A program made the position numbers and the translations under genes. Below the pieces are notes generated by a model, which did not search any database, was not told the DNA's origin, and was given only the letters and a program-made list of their open reading frames with translations. A DNA stretch of 20,392 nucleotides from positions 1-20,392 of the IMG/VR virus record IMGVR_UViG_3300025853_000862; one strand, given 5' to 3'. Shown here one piece after another: positions 7,980 through 14,090 of this stretch (the first letter of the stretch is position 1; every line of letters begins with the position of its first letter). Source of the stretch: a virus.

Positions 7980-8171
7980 ATGACAACTAAAACAACAGAC
8001 TGGACCGACTACGCTAAGAAAGTAAGCCACAATCAGCTTGCAAGTCTTGCAGCTCAAATTTATTTTGATACTAACGCACGCAGCTTGGCCAACGAGGATA
8101 TCGCAGATTGGCTCAAGACACTCAATACAGAGATGTTAGTAAAGTTTATGAACGACCACAGTAAATTCTAA
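7980..8171 (+). CDS. Small protein of unknown function, first gene of the early block
   Basis: The protein has 63 residues (MTTKTTDWTDYAKKVSHNQL at the start). I chose the ATG at 7980 because the frame upstream runs back through the terminator and promoter, which cannot be part of the same transcript. The sequence is soluble and helical, with two acidic segments (ANEDIADWL and NTEMLVKFMNDH). I recognise no family. As the first gene after the strongest promoter and ahead of the recombination genes, it could be an early regulator or host-takeover protein, but that is inferred from position only. Confidence 0.65.
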   Translation: MTTKTTDWTDYAKKVSHNQLASLAAQIYFDTNARSLANEDIADWLKTLNTEMLVKFMNDHSKF

Positions 8172-8175
8172 AAAT

Positions 8176-8268
8176 ATGAACGCACTACTTTTTATCGCAC
8201 TATTCATCGGCTGGGCAAAACTCCAGCAGTACGCAGACAACAAGTTTACTAATCAATCAAACCATTAA
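8176..8268 (+). CDS. 30-residue membrane microprotein
   Basis: This short frame sits between the 63-residue gene and erf, with 4-bp and 3-bp gaps. It encodes a hydrophobic N-terminus (MNALLFIALFIGWAKL), enough for one short membrane helix, then a polar tail (QQYADNKFTNQSNH). The ATG follows an A-rich AAAAAT leader like others here. It fills an otherwise empty slot in a tightly packed operon, which supports real translation, but I know no homologue. Confidence 0.5.
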   Translation: MNALLFIALFIGWAKLQQYADNKFTNQSNH

Positions 8269-8271
8269 ATT

Positions 8272-8835
8272 ATGTTTATTCAACAGTCACCCAATGCAGA
8301 CGAGGTGCTAAAGGCACTCGTTGCAGCAAAGAGCCACATCGGTTCAATCACCAAAGGAAGTAAAAACCCTTTCTTCAAATCCAAGTACGCAGACCTTTCT
8401 GCAATCCTTAACGAGGTAGAACCCGTTCTTCAGGAACACGGCTTGGCAGTATTCCAACCCGTACACGAGAACCACATCGTTACCACCTTCGTACATTCAT
8501 CAGGGCAGTACGTTTCCATTCTCGGTACAGAGTTAGTAGCTGCAAAAGAGAAAGATCCACAAGCGATGGGTTCAGCTATTACCTACGCTCGGCGTTATTC
8601 CATCAGCGCAGCGTTATCACTTAATGCAGAGAACGACGACGATGGAGAGCGCGCAATGAAGCGTAACCAACCCGCACCGAGTAAAGAGGAACTGAAACCA
8701 GGTACTCCAACTTGGCAGAAGGCGGTACTCGCACTCCGTGATAACACGGTAAACATCAATCAGATAGATCGTAAATTCAAGCTCACCGGTGCAGACCGTG
8801 AGGCATTACTAATCCAAGCAAATCAAGCAAAATGA
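8272..8835 (+). CDS. erf: ERF-family single-strand DNA annealing protein
   Basis: The protein has 187 residues. The N-terminal ~130 residues carry the ERF hallmarks: KNPFFKSKYADLSAILNEV (residues 31-49), HSSGQYV, and GSAITYARRYSISAAL near residues 101-116, followed by an acidic NDDDG segment. ERF proteins pair complementary single strands during phage recombination and genome circularisation. The C-terminal ~45 residues are a variable helical domain. The ATG follows the microprotein stop by 3 bp, and the stop overlaps the exonuclease gene by ATGA, so the pair is probably co-translated as an annealase/exonuclease system. Confidence 0.92.
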   Translation: MFIQQSPNADEVLKALVAAKSHIGSITKGSKNPFFKSKYADLSAILNEVEPVLQEHGLAVFQPVHENHIVTTFVHSSGQYVSILGTELVAAKEKDPQAMGSAITYARRYSISAALSLNAENDDDGERAMKRNQPAPSKEELKPGTPTWQKAVLALRDNTVNINQIDRKFKLTGADREALLIQANQAK

Positions 8836-9443
8836 AAGAGTTCAAAATTAGAGCATCAGCCGCAGGAAAGTTAATGACCAACCCGCGTAAAAAGGGGGAG
8901 GTTCTTTCAGAAACCACGAAATCCTATCTTCAGGAGTGGACTAAGGAGCAGATATACGGAGTGCGACAAGTGATCACTTCCAAGTACCTTACCAAAGGAA
9001 TTGAGGTGGAGCAGGATTCCATCAACTTTGCAGAGAAGGTTCTCGGCTGGGATTTAGCAGTTAAGAACGAGGATAGCTACGAGGATGACTTCTTCACCGG
9101 TACACCCGATGTTATATTCCCACGCGATAAGGTGGTGGATATAAAGAGCAGCTGGGACTGCTTTACCTTCCCTTTATTTGAGGATGAGATTCCGAATAAG
9201 GACTACTACTACCAGCTTCAGGTTTATATGCACTTGACTGGATTAAAGAAGGCCGAGTTAGTGTACGTATTGATGGAAACACCCGAAGATCTAACACACG
9301 TTCACTACGACTATTCACAAGTTGAAGCTAAGCATCGCGTAAAGGTTTATGAGGTGGAGTACGATCATTCCGTTATCGAGGACCTTCAGCAACGAGTGAA
9401 TAACGCTCGGGAATACATTAACCAATTAATTCAGACGATATGA
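8832..9443 (+). CDS. YqaJ-like PD-(D/E)xK exonuclease
   Basis: This 203-residue protein shows the lambda-exonuclease/YqaJ layout. Glu58 or Glu60 lies in the KGIEVEQDSI helix, Asp93 in FTGTPDVI, Asp103 and Lys105 in VVDIKSSW, and the conserved tyrosine/glutamine helix in YYYQLQVYMHLTG (125-137). Such enzymes resect one strand of duplex DNA to feed the annealase. The start overlaps erf by 4 bp and the stop overlaps the DnaA-like gene by 4 bp, so three genes form one coupled unit. Length fits a viral recombinase nuclease. Directionality cannot be read from sequence. Confidence 0.88.
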   Translation: MKEFKIRASAAGKLMTNPRKKGEVLSETTKSYLQEWTKEQIYGVRQVITSKYLTKGIEVEQDSINFAEKVLGWDLAVKNEDSYEDDFFTGTPDVIFPRDKVVDIKSSWDCFTFPLFEDEIPNKDYYYQLQVYMHLTGLKKAELVYVLMETPEDLTHVHYDYSQVEAKHRVKVYEVEYDHSVIEDLQQRVNNAREYINQLIQTI

Positions 9444-9838
9444 AATCGGTTTACACTTATTCGGTAGAGAAGGTAGCACCCGTTGCACCAGAGGGCAAGG
9501 TCGAGTACAATCGGCCAATGCAATGGTACGAGTTCAGGAAGGTAAACCCATTCGAAGTACTCAAGGTTTGTTGCGATCACTTCGGAGTAACGGTTCAGGA
9601 GGCGCAATCACCCAATCGTAAGCAACCCAAAGTAATGGCGAGGATGTACTACGGTTATCTGCTCAAAGAGGATGCAGGGATCACCTATTACACGATAGGA
9701 GGATTTATCAATCGCGATCACTCCAGCGTTGTTCACTACGTTCGCACCATCAATAATCAGATGCCATTCGATGAGCGGATTGAAAACACGTTGGATATCC
9801 TTCGGCAAAAATTATTTGACTATTATCGGAGGTATTAA
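9440..9838 (+). CDS. Free-standing DnaA domain IV-like DNA-binding protein
   Basis: The protein has 132 residues. Residues about 36-115 match the DnaA C-terminal DNA-binding domain: NPFEVLKVCCDHFGVTVQE, then KVMARMYYGYLL, then TIGGFINRDHSSVVHYVRTI, the last equivalent to the DnaA signature helix (GxRDHSTVxHxxxxI). The AAA+ ATPase domain is absent, so it can bind DnaA-box-like DNA but cannot form an ATP-driven filament. It may recruit host DnaA, compete for DnaA boxes, or act as a phage regulator. It is the last gene before a terminator, and the replication initiator follows. The ATG overlaps the exonuclease stop by 4 bp. Confidence 0.85.
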   Translation: MKSVYTYSVEKVAPVAPEGKVEYNRPMQWYEFRKVNPFEVLKVCCDHFGVTVQEAQSPNRKQPKVMARMYYGYLLKEDAGITYYTIGGFINRDHSSVVHYVRTINNQMPFDERIENTLDILRQKLFDYYRRY

Positions 9839-9862
9839 TATTTTTTTTATATTAGCAATGAA

Positions 9863-9927
9863 GATTGGACACCTTCCGTACAGATTTAGTTTTAGTTTCT
9901 ATGATCACCCCTGCGTTTTGTCCAATC
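9863..9927 (+). promoter_or_regulatory. Nine-base complementary arms, one inside the terminator loop
   Basis: GATTGGACA (9863-9871) is the exact reverse complement of TGTCCAATC (9919-9927). The second arm lies wholly in the 14-base loop of the terminator at 9908-9942. The RNA could form a pseudoknot or an alternative fold that changes termination. An ATG at 9858 starts an in-frame leader ORF across the region. A DNA-level operator reading is also possible. Confidence 0.35.
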
Positions 9928-9942
9928 GACGCGGGGGTTTTT
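9908..9942 (+). terminator. Intrinsic terminator after the recombination block
   Basis: CCCCTGCG (9908-9915) pairs with CGCGGGGG (9930-9937), an 8-bp stem with one G:U pair and a 14-base loop. TTTTT follows at 9938-9942. It separates the DnaA-like gene from the initiator gene, and its T tract runs into the next promoter. Confidence 0.8.
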
Positions 9943-9947
9943 ATTTG
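9918..9947 (+). promoter_or_regulatory. Promoter candidate for the initiator gene, overlapping the terminator
   Basis: TTTATTTG at 9940-9947 matches TAnnTTTG at all but its second base. TTG lies at 9918-9920 with a 19-bp spacer. A start about 6 nt downstream falls next to the ATG at 9954, so the message could be leaderless or nearly so. Confidence 0.45.
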
Positions 9948-9953
9948 TACATT

Positions 9954-10610
9954 ATGAGATACACCACAATTTTTCACGAGGAGCAGAAGAAGCTCGACAT
10001 CAGCACCAATGAATACATAGTAGCTTCAATGGTTTATAGGCTGAGTGCTTATAACGGTAGTAACATTCCAGGATGGTGCTACGCATCGAAGCAATGGTTT
10101 GCAGATGCATTAAACATTTCACGAATCGCGGTCCATAAGATTATTAATCGTTTGATTGAAAAGGGCCTTATTGAGAAAGACGAGAACACCAGCTATCTTC
10201 GGTCCACGACCTTGTGGTATGATACAGTTGAGAAGCTAAATAAGGATAGTAAACAAAGTTTACACACTGTAAAGAAAGTTTACACCGATAGTAAACAAAG
10301 TTTACACGATGATAGTAAACAAAGTTTACACTATAATAATAATATAGATAGTAATAAAGAAACTAATATATATAACACCTTAAACAACTTCATTCAGGAA
10401 AGGGAGAGAGTGGTCCGGGAACTCGCGCCTAAGTTCAAAGATAAGGACATCGGCAAGGCATTCGATACGTTAGTGGACTATTGCCAAGCGAAGAACAAGA
10501 AGTACAAGAACTACAAAAGCGCATTGAGTAATTGGCTCCGCAACGACGATCGGAATCAATTTAGTAAATTGTCCACCAAAACTAACAACTACCAATCTAT
10601 CAACTTATGA
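9954..10610 (+). CDS. Phage replication initiator with winged-helix domain and internal origin
   Basis: The protein has 218 residues. I use the ATG at 9954 because the frame upstream crosses the terminator. Residues about 42-82 form a winged helix-turn-helix (SKQWFADALNISRIAVHKII, then LIEKGLIEKDE). Residues 98-127 are a low-complexity linker with DSKQSLH repeated three times; its DNA is the iteron array. The C-terminal ~70 residues (LAPKFKDKDIGKAFDTLVDY, then KKYKNYKSALSNWLRND) resemble the C-terminal part of phage replisome organisers that contact the helicase. The gene overlaps the DnaB-type helicase gene by 4 bp. By analogy with lambda O, it should bind its own internal iterons and load the helicase. 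The analogy is inferred; no homology to O is claimed. Confidence 0.8.
   Translation: MRYTTIFHEEQKKLDISTNEYIVASMVYRLSAYNGSNIPGWCYASKQWFADALNISRIAVHKIINRLIEKGLIEKDENTSYLRSTTLWYDTVEKLNKDSKQSLHTVKKVYTDSKQSLHDDSKQSLHYNNNIDSNKETNIYNTLNNFIQERERVVRELAPKFKDKDIGKAFDTLVDYCQAKNKKYKNYKSALSNWLRNDDRNQFSKLSTKTNNYQSINL
10245..10331 (+). repeat. Four palindromic iterons inside the initiator gene
   Basis: Four 21-bp units lie at 10245-10265, 10265-10285, 10287-10307 and 10311-10331. Units 1, 3 and 4 are identical; unit 2 has one change in its core and differs in its left flank. Each core is GTAAACAAAGTTTAC, a 6-bp inverted repeat around AAA (unit 2: GTAAAG in the left arm). Start-to-start steps are 20, 22 and 24 bp, about two helical turns, so bound proteins would sit on similar faces. 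Number, palindromic form and position in an initiator gene match the lambda ori pattern. Confidence 0.85.
10332..10375 (+). other. AT-rich tract beside the iterons, probable DNA unwinding element
   Basis: The 44 bases after the last iteron contain only four G or C residues (TATAATAATAATATAG at its start and CTAATATATATAA at its end). It still encodes the Asn-rich YNNNIDSNKETNIYN part of the initiator linker. A one-sided AT-rich tract next to iterons is where the duplex first opens in lambda-type origins. Confidence 0.7.
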
Positions 10611-11899
10611 ACGACAAGACCATCGAAGAAGGCGTACTGGGAAGGTTCATCATCTGGAATCAACTTTACTTCCAATACGCTTCAATGATTCGAGAAACCA
10701 GTTTTTACTTCGAGCCACATCGCAAGATATGGAGAGCAATGCAAAGATTATCCAACAAAGCTACAATCGACGTATTCGCACTCGATCACGAGCTAAAGAC
10801 CGAAACACCACCAGAAGAGGGTTGGTCCGTAATGCTACTCACGCTTCAGGAAAAGGTAGCTAATGAGCGCATCGAGTATTACGTTACTCAACTATTGGAG
10901 ATGGAAATGAAGCGCAATATCGAGATGTTAGCACTCAAGATAAAGACCATAAACCTTGCCGATCCAATAGATACCGTGCTCAAAAAAGTAGGCGAATACT
11001 ACCAGGAAGCAGTCCAGATAGACGGCAACCGAATCGAGGACACAACGACACAAATAAAAACCTTCATTGATCAACTGCAAGAATCAGACACGAGCCGCAT
11101 CAGGTCCAGTATTGAGATGATGACCAAGTTCACTGGAGGTTATCAACCCGGACAACTAATTATCTTCGCAGCACGGCCAGCAATGGGTAAGACGGCCGCA
11201 ATGATTGGAGAGGTAATGCAGGCCTGCTACGATGGAAAGTCCGTTCACGTAGTTAGTGCAGAAATGACTGCATCGGAGTTAATAGGCCGAATGATTATTC
11301 AACTCACCAAGATAGATTCCGAGCAGATGAGAAGAAAAAGATTGAGCCAAGAAGAGTGGATTAAGATCAACAAAGCAGCTGCACTAATCGAGAAGTGGAA
11401 CTTAACAATCGATGAATCGGTAACCCTTCCGCAGATTCAAAACCGAATCCAAGTGGAAGCAGGAAAGCGCAAGATAGACTTAATAGCAGTGGACTACATT
11501 CAAAGGATATCAGGCACAAAGGATATGCGAGAGCAGGAAATTAACGAGATCGCAACGGCAATGAAGAACCTTGCAAAGCAACACAAATGCACGGTAATCG
11601 CATTGAGCCAATTAAACAGAAAAGTAGAGGAGCGCGGTAATAAGCAGCCGATGTTATCAGACCTTCGCGAATCAGGCTCAATAGAGCAGGAGGCCGATAT
11701 GGTTTGCTTCCTTCACCGACCAGAGTATTACGGACTAATGGAGTTCGACGATGGCTCAAACACCGAAGGGAAGGGTGAGTGGATAATAGCGAAGAACCGA
11801 GCAGGTAGCACGGGCAAGATGAAGGTAAGTTGGATTCCCGAGTTGATCAGGTATGCCGACGATGTGATTCAAGAACAAAAAAATTCAGCACCTTTTTAG
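10607..11899 (+). CDS. DnaB-type replicative DNA helicase
   Basis: The protein has 430 residues, slightly short of cellular DnaB. An N-terminal helical domain (1-~110) starts with the typical EEGVLGRFI. The RecA-like C-terminal domain carries Walker A (ARPAMGKT, 189-196), the SAEM motif at 217-220, Walker B (DLIAVDY, 291-297), SQLNRKVEER (334-343), the LRESGSIEQEADMVCFLHR motif (353-371) and the AKNRAGSTG arginine-finger region (395-403). It should form a hexamer that unwinds DNA 5'-3' on the lagging-strand template. Its start overlaps the initiator gene by 4 bp, matching the common phage initiator-helicase pair. No primase gene is visible in the window. Confidence 0.95.
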   Translation: MNDKTIEEGVLGRFIIWNQLYFQYASMIRETSFYFEPHRKIWRAMQRLSNKATIDVFALDHELKTETPPEEGWSVMLLTLQEKVANERIEYYVTQLLEMEMKRNIEMLALKIKTINLADPIDTVLKKVGEYYQEAVQIDGNRIEDTTTQIKTFIDQLQESDTSRIRSSIEMMTKFTGGYQPGQLIIFAARPAMGKTAAMIGEVMQACYDGKSVHVVSAEMTASELIGRMIIQLTKIDSEQMRRKRLSQEEWIKINKAAALIEKWNLTIDESVTLPQIQNRIQVEAGKRKIDLIAVDYIQRISGTKDMREQEINEIATAMKNLAKQHKCTVIALSQLNRKVEERGNKQPMLSDLRESGSIEQEADMVCFLHRPEYYGLMEFDDGSNTEGKGEWIIAKNRAGSTGKMKVSWIPELIRYADDVIQEQKNSAPF

Positions 11900-11918
11900 T
11901 TTATATTAAAATAAAGTG

Positions 11919-11926
11919 TATATTTG
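11919..11926 (+). promoter_or_regulatory. Bacteroidetes-type -7 element after the helicase gene
   Basis: TATATTTG is an exact TAnnTTTG match in the 50-bp gap after the helicase stop. A clean TTG is missing upstream; TTTAG at 11896-11900 is the nearest substitute, 18 bp away. The predicted start near 11932 gives a short leader to the ATG at 11950. Confidence 0.55.
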
Positions 11927-11949
11927 TTTTTGAATCAACACTTACTACA

Positions 11950-12240
11950 ATGAATTACAGTTATTTTCAAGAGGTTATCGAGTCCGAGTTGGAGCGCGTA
12001 ACCAATCACATCGTAAACCACTACCAGCAGGATGAAACCTACATTCGGGCCAACATCGACGGTAAGTTAGTTCTGGAAACCCGAGCCAAGTGGAAATGGA
12101 GAAAGGACCACGATATCGGAATGGTCGAGGTAGAGATTAAAAGCTGCACCACCCGGATTAACATCGGAGATCAGTATTTCGACATCGACACTACCAGCGA
12201 ATTACACTATTCAGTAATCAATGAAGAGATAGAGTTATGA
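11950..12240 (+). CDS. Protein of unknown function (96 aa)
   Basis: I chose the ATG at 11950 because the frame upstream crosses the -7 promoter element and the helicase gene. The protein (MNYSYFQEVIESELERVTNH at the start) has an acidic helical N-terminus and an alternating, probably beta-rich middle (KLVLETRAKWKWR, then MVEVEIKSCTTRINIG). No membrane or signal segment and no family are recognised. It ends in ATGA with the next gene. It is first in the operon that leads to NinB, so a role in replication or recombination is possible but only by position. Confidence 0.65.
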   Translation: MNYSYFQEVIESELERVTNHIVNHYQQDETYIRANIDGKLVLETRAKWKWRKDHDIGMVEVEIKSCTTRINIGDQYFDIDTTSELHYSVINEEIEL

Positions 12241-12671
12241 GAGTTGCAGATATAGAAATTAGCTTAGACCAATGGAGAGCCGCGATTGATATCTTCGGCC
12301 ACAAGGACTACATTCAGATATTCCTCAACAACTTAGAGGAGAACTTCAGCTACGCATTCGACACGTATCAAGATTGCGATACAGACCACGAACGTTTGGA
12401 GGTGGATGTAAAGTACCGTGATGAGATAATGTACTTTGCAGAGGTATCTTACAAAGTTTTCCAAGACGATCGCAATAACCACAAGACAAAGGAGATTCAC
12501 TTGGATAACCTTAACCACTACGCGTACATCGAGAACGACAACACCGGGTTAGTTTACAAGGTAAATATCAGCGACGAGGTGCAGGACATCTTAGATATCG
12601 CATCAGACCGTTACATGAAGAACGGTTCACCCTACGACGATAGCTTTGAATACATTCACGGGGGATTGTGA
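12237..12671 (+). CDS. Acidic protein of unknown function (144 aa)
   Basis: This soluble protein is strongly acidic, rich in Asp, Glu and Tyr (DTYQDCDTDHERLEVDVKYR in the middle), and ends in SFEYIHGGL. No motif is recognised. Such charge could suit a DNA mimic, but nothing specific supports that. The start overlaps the upstream stop as ATGA and the stop overlaps the ninB-like GTG start, so it is translated in a coupled row with its neighbours. Confidence 0.65.
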   Translation: MRVADIEISLDQWRAAIDIFGHKDYIQIFLNNLEENFSYAFDTYQDCDTDHERLEVDVKYRDEIMYFAEVSYKVFQDDRNNHKTKEIHLDNLNHYAYIENDNTGLVYKVNISDEVQDILDIASDRYMKNGSPYDDSFEYIHGGL

Positions 12672-13114
12672 GAAAGATAGAGATAAAGTGCTCAATCGAG
12701 GGCGGTCAGGTTCGCAAGAATAGGCCGCTACTCGAGGCAGCATTAAGACAACACGAAGGCCGAGAGGTAAGCATCACCATCGAGAGATGGCGTAAGAAGC
12801 GATCTAACGAGCAGAATGCCTATTGGTGGGGAGTTATAGTACCAATCTTCCAAGACTGCTTCAGAGAGGCTGGAATGGCGCGAAACAAAGAACAAACGCA
12901 TCAGCTAATCACCGATCTAATTATCCAAAAATATGGATATTCGGTAATCTTGCAGGAGAGCGTTTTGGAGGGTGAGGTATTCCAGGAGAAGAGGGGAACT
13001 TCGGACTTGAGCACTTCGGAATTTATGGAGTTGGTAAACGAGGCGCAGATGTTTGCATCGGAGGTATTCAATATCGCGATTCCCGATCCAAACCAAGTGG
13101 AAAGTATAGAGTAA
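12668..13114 (+). CDS. ninB: NinB-like recombination protein
   Basis: The protein has 148 residues with a GTG start overlapping the preceding stop. The RSNEQNAYWWGVIVP segment (residues 45-59) is the typical NinB/Orf signature, in which a basic strand is followed by an Arg-Ser-x-x-Gln-Asn turn and aromatic helix. The length matches lambda NinB (Orf), which binds single-stranded DNA and SSB and helps RecF-type recombination. Here SSB, ERF, exonuclease and NinG are all in the same cluster, which fits that role. Phe codons are mostly TTC, unlike the methyltransferase that follows. Confidence 0.8.
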   Translation: MRKIEIKCSIEGGQVRKNRPLLEAALRQHEGREVSITIERWRKKRSNEQNAYWWGVIVPIFQDCFREAGMARNKEQTHQLITDLIIQKYGYSVILQESVLEGEVFQEKRGTSDLSTSEFMELVNEAQMFASEVFNIAIPDPNQVESIE

Positions 13115-13167
13115 GGATATAACCTTACAATAATTGCAGTAACGTCAGGGTATGCCTTGACAATTTA

Positions 13168-13191
13168 TAACACAAAAGATTGATGGAACTA
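13168..13191 (+). repeat. Left copy of a 24-bp imperfect direct repeat around the methyltransferase
   Basis: It matches 13984-14007 at 22 of 24 positions, with TAACAC and TGATGGAACTA shared. This copy includes the methyltransferase start codon and first three codons (ATG GAA CTA). The second copy follows the gene, so the gene is bracketed with 816 bp between copy starts. Confidence 0.75.
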
Positions 13192-13950
13192 AATAAAATA
13201 TATAACGAAAGTTGCCTTGACACAATGGCTAAAATGCCTGATAACTTTGTTGATTTAGTTGTAACATCACCACCTTATGATAATTTGAGAACGTACAATG
13301 GGTATAGTTTTGATTTTGAAAGTATAGCCAAAGAACTCTACCGAGTAACTAAAGAAGGTGGAGTTGTGGTATGGGTAGTGGGTGATGCTACTATAAAAGG
13401 CAGCGAGACTGGCACAAGTTTTAGACAAGCCCTATATTTTAAAGAGTGTGGGTTTAATCTTCACGATACTATGATATACTATAAAGATTCATTTCAAAAA
13501 CCCTCTCCAAATAGATACTGGAGCTGTATGGAGTATATGTTTGTATTTAGCAATGGTAAACCTAAAGCGTATAACCTAATTTGCGACAGAAAAAATAAAC
13601 AAGCGGGTAAAAAAACAAGTAGTAAAACAGTAAGGAACGCAGATGGAACTACAAGCAAAAGAAAAGATGTTGTAATAAATGAGTACGGAAGAAGGACTAA
13701 TATATGGACTTACAAAGTAGGTTATATGAAATCTACTACTGACAAAATAGCTTATGGACATAGTGCGATATTTCCCGAACAATTAGCAAATGACCATATC
13801 ATAAGTTGGAGCAATGAAGGCGATTTAGTTTATGATTGCTTTATGGGAAGTGGAACTACTGCGAAAATGGCTAAGGCTAACAATAGAAATTTTATAGGAA
13901 GTGAGATAAGTAAAGAATACTGCGATATCGCTAATGAAAGACTGATGTAG
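13183..13950 (+). CDS. N4-cytosine/N6-adenine DNA methyltransferase
   Basis: The protein has 255 residues. Motif IV, TSPPY (28-32), precedes the AdoMet-binding motif CFMGSGTT (219-226), the beta-class order of the N4/N6 methylase family; SEISKEYCDIA follows near the C-terminus. TSPPY occurs in both N4-cytosine and N6-adenine enzymes, so the base is undecided. The ATG at 13183 is preferred to an adjacent TTG. No restriction endonuclease is next to it, so it is probably an orphan that protects phage DNA or alters expression. All 12 Phe codons are TTT, while the flanking NinB and SSB genes mostly use TTC. With the flanking direct repeats this suggests recent acquisition as a cassette. Confidence 0.92.
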   Translation: MELNKIYNESCLDTMAKMPDNFVDLVVTSPPYDNLRTYNGYSFDFESIAKELYRVTKEGGVVVWVVGDATIKGSETGTSFRQALYFKECGFNLHDTMIYYKDSFQKPSPNRYWSCMEYMFVFSNGKPKAYNLICDRKNKQAGKKTSSKTVRNADGTTSKRKDVVINEYGRRTNIWTYKVGYMKSTTDKIAYGHSAIFPEQLANDHIISWSNEGDLVYDCFMGSGTTAKMAKANNRNFIGSEISKEYCDIANERLM

Positions 13951-13983
13951 TATTATGCACAACTCCTTATACAACGAAACCTT

Positions 13984-14007
13984 TAACACCAAAGAGTGAT
14001 GGAACTA
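13984..14007 (+). repeat. Right copy of the 24-bp imperfect direct repeat
   Basis: This non-coding copy lies 34 bp after the methyltransferase stop and includes an ATG GAA CTA that begins no useful frame. It looks like a relic of the original junction or of a duplicated gene start. The two differences from the left copy are single transversions. Confidence 0.75.
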
Positions 14008-14036
14008 CACACCATTAAAAGCGAAAATAGTGGTTA

Positions 14037-14051
14037 GTGCACTTTCTGCAC
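14037..14051 (+). promoter_or_regulatory. Short palindrome upstream of ssb
   Basis: GTGCA and TGCAC form perfect 5-base arms around CTTTC, 40 bp before the ssb start. It could be an operator, for instance for the ribbon-helix-helix protein encoded next, or a chance palindrome. Confidence 0.25.
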
Positions 14052-14090
14052 ATCACAACGAATAACAATTTAACCCTTTAATTAAACACA

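Noticed and set aside
9729-9953. N-terminal extension of the initiator
   Set aside because: The upstream part overlaps the DnaA-like gene and crosses an intrinsic terminator; the ATG at 9954 follows a promoter-like element directly.
10245-10331. CRISPR array
   Set aside because: Units adjoin or overlap with gaps of 0-3 bp, so there are no spacers, and the array sits in a coding sequence; an iteron array explains it better.
11830-11949. N-terminal extension of the 96-residue protein
   Set aside because: It overlaps the helicase gene's end and the TATATTTG promoter element; the ATG at 11950 gives the expected short leader.
13183-13950. Restriction-modification system
   Set aside because: No endonuclease gene is next to either methyltransferase; neighbours are recombination, SSB and small genes, so these look like orphan methyltransferases.
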